Source of the DNA: Syngnathus acus
Taxonomy: Eukaryota > Chordata > Actinopteri > Syngnathiformes > Syngnathidae
NCBI RefSeq assembly: GCF_901709675.1
Contig: NC_051095.1
Span: 24,365,456-24,429,455 of the forward strand
DNA length: 64,000 nucleotides
Direction: 5' to 3'
Of this stretch, positions 54,893 through 64,000 are shown in pieces (the first letter of the stretch is position 1; each line of letters starts with the position of its first letter). The notes below the pieces were generated by a model. That model had not been told where the DNA came from. It worked only from the letters and a program-made list of their open reading frames with translations, and searched no databases. A program made the translations under genes and the position numbers.

Positions 54893-55444
54893 CTTGACAT
54901 ATTAAAAAACTGAATAGAGTGAAATCATTCAGATACTGTACCTGTCTGTTCAAGTTGCTACCATTTTTATTTTTTGTTTATTTTTGCATGATGCCACATC
55001 TGATTGGCTTGAAAACTTAACCAATAGAAATTTTAACCTTGTGCCAATGGCTTGAAAACTTTACCAATGTAGATTTTACCTTGTGCCAAATGAAGTAACA
55101 AAAACCCTCTTGTTAAAAAATGCTACATTAAAAAAAAATTGTTTCACAAGGTTCATAATACTTTTTTGGGAAATTTCCTAATGCATTCACTCGAGAATTA
55201 ATTGTTCAATTCCAATATGAAGTTCAATATTTACATTGATAACGTTTTCAAGCCAATCAGATGAAGCATCATGAAAAAATAAACACAAAATAAAAACTGA
55301 ACTGAAGAAATCATCCCATTCCCTGCCTTGCTGCTCTTGCTGCCTTTCTAAAAATGCACCCAGCATTTTCAACAATCATATTTGTATCATCCCATATTGT
55401 ATTATTTCACATTTTGTGAAACAAATCAGGGGTGAATAGTTTGT

Positions 55445-55630
55445 TTACATACCTGATATGAAGTCCTCATTGCATATCCTTGTGTAAATCGTAGGTTTCC
55501 ATCGTTCACGACGAATATCCGCGATCCATTTATCACGTTTTTTCATGTTCGCCGGAAATCTATAGGAGCTAAGATTTGGTTTATCGCCTCGTCTATTGCT
55601 ACATCCAACAGCACAGCAGGTATCCGGCAT
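55445..55630 (-). pseudogene. THAP-domain start of an ISL2EU transposase
   Basis: 61 aa beginning MPDTCCAVGCSNRRG, with RFPANMKKRDKWIADIRRER W and RICNEDFISG. This is a THAP (C2CH) DNA-binding module cut after its third zinc ligand. The expected CxxH reads CNED, so the histidine ligand is replaced by aspartate. Confidence 0.8.
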
Positions 55631-56057
55631 TTTTAAGCTCAAATAGCAGCAGATATAACAAGAAAGCGTGTGTGAGTCGTTGACCGGCACTGAAAAGTTG
55701 ACCGCCAAGATGGCCGCCAAGCTAATGTGGGTAGCTTGATGACGTCAGCTGCAAAGCCTCTATAGGAGCCAAAGAATAAAACAACTGGTTCATAAAACTT
55801 CATTTCCCACCACTGACTTGCCATTTCTGAAAACCCCTCGCTTTAAACCAACATTGCTATCTAGAAGAGCCAAAGAATACAACAACTGGTTCATAAAACT
55901 TTATTTCCCATCACGACCTGAGAGCATAGATCATTGACTACCTGACAGTATGTGCGCATTGGAGAAAATTAAGAGTTGAGTCTCACGTGGTAATGTTTTC
56001 CATGGGATTTTGCCAGATCACTATCCTTTAAGAACTAAATCAAGCTTACTGTACTAA

Positions 56058-56063
56058 GTCTCT

Positions 56064-56114
<51 letters not shown>

Positions 56115-56131
56115 GAGCCCACCCAGGGACG
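56058..56131 (+). tRNA. tRNA-Asn(GTT), consensus copy
   Basis: All four stems are perfect, with anticodon GTT at 56092-56094, A box GGCGCAATCGGTTAGC and B box GGTTCGAGCCC. The discriminator is G. The next bases are TCCATGCTTTCTG, lacking a four-T terminator close by. Confidence 0.92.
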
Positions 56132-56674
56132 TCCATGCTTTCTGAAATTATTACTTCATGTTTGGTTAAAATTACCCTGTAGATGGAAGCTATTTGTTGT
56201 TGAAGAGCAGGTAATTCTCTTACCAATTGGTAATGATGGGCAAATGAAGCTTCAAGGTTATTCATAAACCCGTTATTGTGTTTACTTAGACCTCTAAATA
56301 GCACTCTGTTCACCAAAGAGCTGAAAGCTAATGATGGGCAAATGAAGCTTCAAGATGATTCATGAACCCGTTGCTGTGTTTACTTAGACCTCTAGATGGC
56401 ATTCTTTTTACCGAAGAGCTGAAAGCCCACTGACTTGCCATTTCTTAAAACCCCTCACTTTAAACCAACATTGCTATCTAGAGGAGCCAAAGAATACAAC
56501 AACTGGTTCATGAAACTTCATTTCCCATCACTACCTGAGAGCAAAAATCATTGACTACCTGAGAGTATGTGCGCATTGGAGAAAATTAAGAGTTGAGTCT
56601 CATGTGGTAATGTTTGCCCTGGGATTTTGCCAGATCATTATCCTTTAAAAACTAAATTAAGTTTACTGTACTAA

Positions 56675-56748
56675 GTCTCTGCGGCGCAATCGGTTAGCGT
56701 GTTCGGCTGTTAACTGAAAGGTTGGTGGTTCAAACCCACCCAGGGACG
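56675..56748 (+). tRNA. tRNA-Asn(GTT), diverged but foldable
   Basis: Changes are GCGG at positions 8-11, GCGTGTTCGG, AACTGAA and B box GGTTCAAACCC, which still fits the pol III consensus. It is followed by CATCTTTTCTG, a four-T terminator. Confidence 0.82.
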
Positions 56749-57193
56749 TCCATCTTTTCTGAATTTATTACTTCAGGTTTGGTTCAAATTTCCCTGTGGA
56801 TTGGAGCTCTGTGTGTTTGTTGAAGAGCAGGCAATTCTCTTACCAATTGGTAATGACGGGCAAATGAAGCTTAAAGATGATTCATAACCCCGTTGTTGTG
56901 TTTACTTAGACCTCTGCATGGCACTCTGTTCACCAAAGAGCTGAAATTCCACTGACTTGCCATTTCTTAAAACCCCTCGCTTTAAACCAACATTGCTATC
57001 TAGAGGAGCCAAAGAATACAACTGTTTCATAAAACTTCATTTCCCATCACTACCTGAGAGCATAGATCATTGACTACCTGACAGTATGTGCGCATTGGAG
57101 AAAATTAAGAGTTGAGTCTCATGTGGTAATGTTTGCCCTGGGATTTTGCCAGATCACTATCCTTTAAAAACTCAATTAAGCTTACTGTACTAA

Positions 57194-57199
57194 GTCTCT

Positions 57200-57250
<51 letters not shown>

Positions 57251-57267
57251 GAGCCCACCCAGGGACG
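57194..57267 (+). tRNA. tRNA-Asn(GTT), consensus copy with T5 terminator
   Basis: Identical to the copy at 56058-56131. It is followed by TCCATGCTTTTTG with five T residues, the best terminator of the array. A Rex1 LINE begins about 17 bases after its 3' end. Confidence 0.93.
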
Positions 57268-57296
57268 TCCATGCTTTTTGAATACAATCATACAAG

Positions 57297-60290
57297 ATGG
57301 CGGCGCGTGCACACGCAGCGACCTCTCTCTGTCCCGCCCGAACGGTGTTTTGTTCGTTTAATGAGTGTTTGTCCGACAGTTTTATGTGTTCGTCTCGTCG
57401 TACTGAGTCGTGCTACAAGTACAGCAGGAAGGTTCTGCTCGACATCGGCGAAAGCGAGTTTTGTGGCGTTCTGGACTTTGAAGCGGGGACATTAAAGGAG
57501 CTCAGACTGCTCCGTCCTGAAACGTCGCCGGACTCGCCTGCTATTCCTCCCCCGGTCAGGGAGCGTCGGAAGCGGTGTGCGAGGAGGCTGAAGAGGGGCA
57601 AGCGCAGAGGCGTCCGGGTCAGGCTGGCGGCCAACCCAACTCGCCCGGCCGTGCCTTCCATTCTTCTGGCGAATGTTCGATCGCTGGACAACAAAATGGA
57701 TTACATTCGCCTGCTGAGATCTACGAACCGGACAGTGCGTAACTGCTGTGTGCTCGTGTTCACTGAGACTTGGTTGACTGTCAACATTCCGGACTCTGCT
57801 GTACATCTGGAGCGGCTAGCGTGCTATCGGGCGGACCGGGCCATTGTAAAAGGGGGAAGATCGCGAGGAGGAGGAATATGCGTCTACATCCGTGACGAAT
57901 GGTGCCGGGACTCTGTAGTGTCATGCAAGCACTGCTCGCCACTGGCGGAGCTTGTGATCGTTAAGTGCCGTCCTTTTTACCTGCCAAGGGAATTTACTGC
58001 GATTCTGCTAGTCGCGGTATACATCCCGCCTTCCAACATCGAAGGCGACAGGATCGCGGCTCTTAGTGAACTGTACCAGGCTGTCAGTGAACAACAGACG
58101 GCGCACCCTGACTGTTTCACCATCTTCGCTGGGGCTTTTAATCACGCTAACCTGAAGTCTGTTTTTCCGAGGCTTCCCCAGCATGTTAATTTTCCAACAC
58201 GTGGCGACAGCTTCCTGGACCTGGTCTACTCTTCACATAAAGGAGCTTTCAAAGCCGCCCCCCTCCCCCATCTTGGACTTTCTGACCATATCACTGTTAT
58301 GCTTTTGCCCGCATACAGACAAATGGTGAAAGCATCCAGGCCGGTTCGCAAGCGGGTAAGAGTGTGGCCTGAGGGTGCCTCTGATGTGCTTCGAGACTGC
58401 TTTGGCTCTACTGACTGGGAAATGTTTAAGCAGGCGGCCACTTGCAACGATCGGACGGATATAGAGGAGTATACTGACTCTGTTTCCTCTTACGTCGCGA
58501 AGTGCATTGATGATGTGACCCACTCGAAATACATCGTCACTCGGGCTAACTGGAAGCCGTGGCTGACTGGGCCTGTCCTCAGGCTGCTGAGGGCCAGGGA
58601 CAAAGCCTTCAGAGCGGGGGATGAGGCTGGCTAGAGGACAGCGAGGGCCGACCTGTCCCGGGTCATCAAGGAGGCGAGAAGGGCGTTCTCTTGCAGGATT
58701 ACCGCCCACTTCAAGGACAGCAAGGACGCACGGAGCCTTTGGCAGGGCATTCAGACCATCACGGACTACAAGCCCGCGCCGCAGAGCTGTGAGGGCGACA
58801 TCCGTCTGCTCAACGATCTCAATCGCTTCTTTGCTCGCTTCGACGCTCAGAACAGCACTTGCCCGCTGAAGGCCCCTCCTCCTCCACAAGAGCAGCCCCT
58901 GTGCCTCTCTGCTGATAGCGTGAGGAGGGCGCTTGCCGCTATCAACACTAGTAAGGCGGCGGGCCCTGACAACATCCCGGGTCGAGCGCTGAAGGATTGC
59001 GCTGGGGAGCTGACGGGTGTCTTCACGGACATCTTCAACATTTCCCTGCAGCAAGCCGTCGTCCCTTCGTGTTTCGAGGCTGCCACCATCGTACCTGTGC
59101 TGAAGAAACCTGCCCCGTCCTGCTTCAATGACTACCGCCCCGTGGCACTGACGCCCATCATCATGAAGTGCTTTGAGCGGCTTGTCATGGAGCACATCAG
59201 ATCCATTCTACCCCCCACCATAGACCCCTTCCAGTTTGCGTACCGAGCCAAACGGTCCTCTGAGGATGCCATCTGCTCGGCCCTCCACTCGGCCCTCACC
59301 CACATGGAGAGTAGGGACTCGTATGTGAGATTGCTGTTTGTGGACTTCAGTTCTGCCTTCAACACCATTGTGCCACAACGACTCATCTGCAAACTCGCCA
59401 AGCTGGGCCTCAGTACCTACCTCTGCAACTGGCTACTAGACTTCCTCAGTCAGAGACCTCAGGTGGTACGTGTTGGCGACAAGATCTCCGCCAGCATCAC
59501 GCTGAGCACGGGGGCCCCCCAAGGCTGCGTGCTCAGTCCGCTGCTCTTCACCCTGCTGACGCATGACTGCGCTGCAACCTACAGCGCCAACCGCATGGTG
59601 AAATTTGCTGACGACACGACTCTGGTGGGTCTCATCACCAAGGGCGACGAGACTCAATACAGGTTGGAGGTTGACCAACCTTGACCACGTGGTGCAAGGA
59701 CAACAACCTCCTGCTGAACGTCAACAAGACCAAGGAGATTGTTGTTGACTTCCGGAAGGGTCACACCCGACACCTGCCGCTGACCATCGACGGTGCTGTG
59801 GTGGAGAGAGTGAGCAGCACCAGGTTCCTGGGGGTGCACATCAGTGAGGATCTCTCCTGGTCCACCAACACCGCATCACTGGCGAAGAAGGCCCAGCGCC
59901 GCCTGTACTTCCTGCGGAAACTCAGGCGAGCGTGTGCTCCTCCGGCCGTCATGACTACATTTTATCGTGGCACCATTGAGAGCGTCCTCTCCAGCTGTAT
60001 TGCTGTTTGGGGTGGTAGCTGCACAGACTACAACATGAAGGCCCTCCAGCGCATAGTGAACACGGCTGGTAAGATTATTGGTGCTTCACTCCCCTCCTTG
60101 AAGGACATTTACACCTCCCATCTCACCCGCAAGGCGACCACGATTGTGAGCGATGTGAGTCACCCCGCTCACTCTTTGTTCGATCTTCTGCCCTCTGGGA
60201 AGAGGTACAGGAGCCTGCGCTCCCGCACCACCAGACTCACCAACAGCTTCGTATCCAGGCTGTTAGGATCCTGAACTCTCTCCCCCCTTC
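57297..60290 (+). pseudogene. Rex1 endonuclease-reverse transcriptase, lightly damaged
   Basis: The frame starts at ATG 57297 (MAARAHAATSLCPARTVFCS). The APE-like endonuclease lies at residues about 120-345: ILLANVRSLDNKMD, LVFTETWL, RGGGICVYIRDEW, DLVYSS and HLGLSDH. Its catalytic GDFN motif reads GAFN (about 58130), a predicted loss. A TAG at 58632-58634 interrupts the frame, which then continues unchanged to 59684. RT motifs are KAAGPDNIPGRALK, LFVDFSSAFNTI and GAPQGCVLSPLLF, and FADD is intact (59602-59613). A +2 shift near 59680 and a 1-base loss near 60252 follow. The damage is slight, so the copy is young. Confidence 0.88.
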
Positions 60291-60372
60291 TGCGTAGCGT
60301 CCTGTACTTTTGCGCTATATTCTGCTGTCTGCTGTATGCACACTTGCTCCGTTTTGCTCGTCTTATTTATTT

Positions 60373-60745
60373 ATTGTGTGAAGGCGATGGCCTTCACACA
60401 TATGTTATTCTACTTTATTGTGTGAAGGCGATGGCCTTCACACATATGTTATTCTACTCCATTTACTTTATTATTATTGTGTGAAGGCGATGGCCTTCAC
60501 ACATATGTTATTCTACTCCATTCACTTTATTATTATTGTGTGAAGGCGATGGCCTTCACACATATGTTATTCTACACCATTAACTTTATTGTGTGAAGGC
60601 GATGGCCTTCACACATATGTTATTCTACTTTTTCACTTTATTATTATTGTGTGAAGGCGATGGCCTTCACACATATGTTATTCTACACCATTTACTTTAT
60701 TATTATTGTGTGAAGGCGAAGGCCTTCACACATATGTTATTCTAC
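60373..60745 (+). repeat. Seven spaced copies of a 9-bp-stem hairpin
   Basis: TGTGAAGGC-GATG-GCCTTCACA recurs at about 60375, 60419, 60477, 60537, 60590, 60647 and 60707. Each copy is followed by CATATGTTATTCTAC and a variable CCATT(T/C)ACTTTATT spacer of 44-60 bp period. The last copy has GAAG for GATG in the loop. Confidence 0.85.
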
Positions 60746-60989
60746 TCCATTCACTTTATTATTATTATTATTATTCTATTTTATTCCTTGTCCAGCTTCT
60801 TCTTCCACATAATTCATCCGATTCACTCCATTCCACTTTTCACGTATTCCAAATATTCACGGCATGAGCGCTTCCATTTTTCTCGTTCCGAAAATTTTCC
60901 GTTTTCGCAGAATTCCCAAAATTCCGACAAATTTTTCCCCATTCATTCTTAATGTCACATTCGACATTTCACAATATTTCGTTTTTCAC

Positions 60990-62860
60990 CTCTCATTTCT
61001 ACATTTTTCAACCGATTCAACCCATTCCAACTTTCAACTGTTCATCTTTTTGCCTACCTATTCCACAACTTCCCACTTACCAAAAACTTCACATCTTTTA
61101 TTTTGAAATTCAACCAAAATTCTCTAAAATTCCGTTTTTCTACTCTAATTTCTACATTTTTCAACCGATTCAACCCATTCCAACTTTCAACTGTTCATCT
61201 TTTGCCTACCTATTCCACAACTTCCCACTTCCCAAAAACTTCACATCTTTTATTTTGAAATTCACACCCAATTCTCCAATATTTCTTTTCCCTTCTCATT
61301 TCTACATTTTTCAACCGATTCAACCCATTCCAACTTTCAACTGTTCATCATTTTTCTACCTATTCCACAACTTCCCAAAAACTTCACATCTTTTATTTTG
61401 AAATTCACACCCAATTCCTTTTTCCCTTCTCATTTCTACATTTTTCAACCGATTCAACCCATTCCAACTTTCAACTGTTCATCTTTTGCCTACCTATTCC
61501 ACAACTTCCCACTTCCCAAAAACTTCACATCTTTTATTTTGAAATTCACACCCAATTCTCCAATATTTCCTTTTTCCCTTCTCATTTCTACATTTTTCAA
61601 CCGATTCAACCCATTCCAACTTTCAACTGTTCATCATTTTTCTACCTATTCCACAACTTCCCAAAAACTTCACATCTTTTATTTTGAAATTCACACCAAT
61701 TCCTTTTTCCCTTCTCATTTCTACATTTTTCAACCGATTCAACCCATTCCAACTTTCAACTGTTCATCATTTTTCTACCTATTCCACAACTTCCCACTTA
61801 CCAAAAACTTCACATCTTTTATTTTGAAATTCACACCCAATTCCTTTTTCCCTTCTCATTTCTACATTTTTCAACCGATTCAACCCATTCCAACTTTCAA
61901 CTGTTCATCATTTTTCTACCTATTCCACAACTTCCCACTTACCAAAAACTTCACATCTTTTATTTTGAAATTCAACACAAATTCTCCAAAAATTCTACAT
62001 TTCTCAAGTAATTCAACACGTTTCAACGTCATTCGGCAGCATTCCCCGAAGAAGTTATTCATACATTTCGCCTTCACACGCAATTTCTCCAGAAATTGCA
62101 CATTCTAGTTATTATTATATTTTATTCTCCTCACTTTTTTGTCCCGCTTCTTCTTCCACAAAATTCATCCGATTCACTCCATTCCACTTTTCACGTATTC
62201 CAAATATTCAGGAAAGGGTGGCTTCCATTTTTCTCGTTCCGAAAATTTTCCGTTTTCGCAAAATTCCCAGAATTCCGACAAATTTTTCCCCATTCATTCT
62301 TAATGTAACATTCGACATTTCACAAAATTTCGTTTTTCACCTCTCATTTCTACATTTTTCAACCGATTCAACCCATTCCAACTTTCAACTGTTCATCATT
62401 TTTCTACCTATTCCACAACTTCCCACTTACCAAAAACTTCACATCTTTTATTTTGAAATTCACACCCAATTCCTTTTTCCCTTCTCATTTCTACATTTTT
62501 CAACCGATTCAACCCATTCCAACTTTCAACTGTTCATCTTTTGCCTACCTATTCCACAACTTCCCACTTCCCAAAAACTTCACATCTTTTATTTTGAAAT
62601 TCACACCCAATTCTCCAATATTTCCTTTTTCCCTTCTCATTTCTACATTTTTCAACCGATTCAACCCATTCCAACTTTCAACTGTTCATCATTTTTCTAC
62701 CTATTCCACAACTTCCCAAAAACTTCACATCTTTTATTTTGAAATTCACACCCAATTCCTTTTTCCCTTCTCATTTCTACATTTTTCAACCGATTCAACC
62801 CATTCCAACTTTCAACCTTTTGCCTACCTATTCCACAACTTCCCACTTACATTCCCCGAA
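60990..62860 (+). repeat. Minisatellite, eleven ~130-155-bp units in two blocks
   Basis: CAACCGATTCAACCCATTCC recurs at about 61008, 61160, 61312, 61448, 61599, 61729 and 61873, then at 62358, 62501, 62657 and 62785. Units differ mainly by short deletions, such as CATCATTTTTC versus CATCTTTTG and loss of CACTTACC. The ORFs through it are repeat artefacts. Confidence 0.88.
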
Positions 62861-63134
62861 GAAGTTATTCATACATTTCGCCTTCACACGCAATTTCTCC
62901 AGAAATTGCACATTCTAGTTTATTGTGTTGTTTGTTTATTTATTATTTATTCATCACTCTTATTATTCATTGTTTGTGCCTTCTTGTTTTTATTTTGTGT
63001 TGTTTGCTTGTTTGTATGTCGTGTACTATGTCTTGTCACCGTGGGATAGTGGAAACGTAATTTCGATTTCTTTGTGTGTCTTGGCATATGAAGAGGTTGA
63101 CAATAAAGCAGACTTTGACTTTGACTTTGAATGA

Positions 63135-63960
63135 CCGCGAGCAATGGCCGATGGAACGGCCGCGCGCAATGGCCGATCGCAACGGCCGCGTGCAACGGCC
63201 GCTCCAAAGCCGAAAACTTCCTCTCGGTTGAAACTGCAATGGCTGATCGGCCGCGCGCAACAACCACGCGCAATGGGCGATTGGCACGCTTGCTCGCAAC
63301 GGCCGAGCGCAACGGCCACTCCACAGCCGCACACTTCCTCTCGGTTGAAACTGCAATGGCCGATCGGAATTACCGCGCGCAATGGCCGATTGCAACGGCT
63401 GCGTGCAACGGCCGCTCAGAAGTTTCACTCTTCCTCTTGGTTGGAATTGCACAAAGTGCGAAGGCCCATTCATTTACTTTTGGGGTTTGGCCAGAGGGCG
63501 ACATTCCCACAGCGACGCTCCAACAGGAGCGTAACGACTGCGCGCCATGGCTGATCGGAACGGCCGCGCGCAATGGCCGATCGAAACGGCCGCGCGCAAT
63601 GGCCGCTCACAAGTTGCACGATGACGCATCCTAGGTCGGCCGTTAACTATTGTGCTGTTGCATCACGTCAACTTCACGCTTCTTTTCCTCTCGGTTGAAA
63701 TTGCCCAAAGTGCGAAGGCCCATTCACTTACTTTTGGGCTTTGGCCGGAGGGCGACACTCCCACAGCGGCGCTCCAACGGGAGCGCAATGACTGCGCGCA
63801 ATGGCTGATCGGAATGGCCGCGCGCAACTACCGTGCGCAATGGCCGATCAGAACGGTCGTGCGCAATGGCCGATCGGAACGGCTGCGCGCAATGGCCGAT
63901 TGCAACGGCCGCTATGGTTCCCCGTTCGGGCAGAAATGACGAAAAACCCGCCTCCTGCGC
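63135..63960 (+). repeat. CpG-rich tandem repeat array
   Basis: Short units of the GCGCGCAATGGCCGATCG and GAACGGCCGC type are organised into larger repeats marked by CTTCCTCTCGGTTGAAACTG (63218, 63334) and diverged forms at 63430 and 63690. The later two are followed by AAAGTGCGAAGGCCCATTCA. The complement of this array lies at 39739-39965 inside a hAT. The window ends just after it. Confidence 0.8.
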
Positions 63961-64000
63961 ACTCCGTGCACCGCTGAAAACCCCCCCTACCCTCGTCTTT

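Larger units (their letters stand above)
54534..55760 (+). mobile_element. ISL2EU/IS4EU-type DNA transposon, internally deleted
   Basis: Inverted ends GAGGCTTTGCAG and CTGCAAAGCCTC with TA on both sides (54532-54533, 55761-55762). The left part carries the start of a YqaJ-ORF-type protein on the plus strand. The right part carries the start of a THAP protein on the minus strand, the two-gene layout of this superfamily. The middle and both C-termini are gone. Confidence 0.78.
51900..57283 (+). repeat. Tandem array of tRNA-Asn-bearing units
   Basis: Units of about 515-620 bp each hold one tRNA-Asn. Spacer motifs are shared: TTACCAATTGGTAATGA, GGGCAAATGAAGCTT, CACTCTGTTCACCAAAGAGC and TTGACTACCTGACAGTATGT. 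Some units also duplicate the CTCTAGATGGCACTC segment internally. One spacer was enlarged by the ISL2EU-type insertion 54534-55760. The array ends where a Rex1 LINE inserted at about 57284. Confidence 0.85.
60373..62918 (+). mobile_element. Helitron-like insert, two tandem bodies
   Basis: The right end has a 20-bp palindrome-like hairpin (62890-62909, GCAATTTCT paired with AGAAATTGC) followed five bases later by CTAG at 62915-62918, the Helitron 3' pattern. The same hairpin plus CTAG occurs at 62080-62108, so two bodies lie in tandem. Each body starts with a TCCGATTCACTCCATTCCAC-type region. No Rep/helicase is present, so it is non-autonomous. Assignment to Helitron rather than another family is inference. 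Confidence 0.55.
57284..63131 (+). mobile_element. Almost full-length Rex1/Babar LINE, 3' UTR split by a Helitron-like insert
   Basis: It starts ACAATCATACAAGATGGCGG immediately downstream of a tRNA gene. It carries endonuclease and RT frames to about 60300 and a 3' UTR 60300-60372 plus 62919-63131. The 3' UTR matches 25060-25336 and ends in ACTTTG repeats. The insert 60373-62918 interrupts a T/A-rich stretch. Confidence 0.85.

Noticed and set aside
51900-57283. Array considered as a tRNA-derived SINE cluster
   Set aside because: The copies share long non-tRNA spacers in constant order and lack a common SINE tail or individual target duplications, so a tandem gene array fits better.
60373-60745. 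Seven evenly spaced palindromic repeats considered as a CRISPR array
   Set aside because: The genome is eukaryotic, the spacers are near-identical and there are no cas genes. It is a transposon-internal repeat.
60864-63049. Series of ORFs reading FYIFQPIQPIPTFNCSSF repeats
   Set aside because: They are translations of the minisatellite, with no start context and no protein-like composition.

Overview
The window reads as transposon-dense chromosomal DNA of a ray-finned (teleost) fish. The evidence is Rex1/Babar-like and Rex3-like LINEs, fish-type hAT, pogo, piggyBac and ISL2EU DNA transposons, a Helitron-like element, spliced genes with GT/AG introns and a pol III tRNA cluster. No species can be named from the sequence alone. 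Most open reading frames belong to transposable elements, and only two spliced non-transposon genes plus a tRNA-Asn cluster stand out.

Layout. 3-7381 (+): 3' part of a multi-exon gene with a tyrosine-recombinase-like fold, six exons all joined in phase 1. Its introns hold a solo LTR, a pogo transposon with an intact transposase (2639-4717), part of a hAT element and a tandem repeat ordered ABBABB. 9090-20161: a solo LTR split by a 10.7 kb unit whose two ends are near-identical, same-direction hAT elements (9133-10033 and 18898-19811). The unit is bounded by a perfect 8-bp target duplication found only at its outer ends. Inside it lies an apparently intact four-exon gene (11634-15571, 218 aa) of unrecognised family, with nested hAT, Tc1-type and Rex1 copies. 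20650-29760: solo LTR, piggyBac, gypsy and Rex1 debris, a small unknown ORF (25809-26111), and a hAT with a fused start-plus-end transposase ORF. 30111-42175: pogo-type and hAT elements, including a roughly 7.1 kb hAT set in a small palindrome and filled with L2-like, Rex3 and Rex1 copies. 43164-50857: a four-level nest, hAT > Tc1-type MITE > pogo > {RTE LINE, gypsy LTR element}. 51900-57283: a tandem array with seven tRNA-Asn(GTT) copies plus two decayed tRNA-like stretches, interrupted by an ISL2EU-type transposon. 57284-63131: an almost full-length Rex1 LINE, split in its 3' UTR by a 2.5 kb Helitron-like, hairpin- and minisatellite-rich insert. 63132-64000: GC-rich tandem repeats.

How the parts relate. 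There is no operon or pathway here; the organising principle is transposon insertion. Target duplications and interrupted repeats give a relative order of events. The most interesting reading is that a whole spliced gene may have been moved between two hAT copies acting as one composite transposon. An alternative is recombination at a resident hAT copy, and an assembly artefact must also be excluded. All family names are from motif recognition; no database search was possible.
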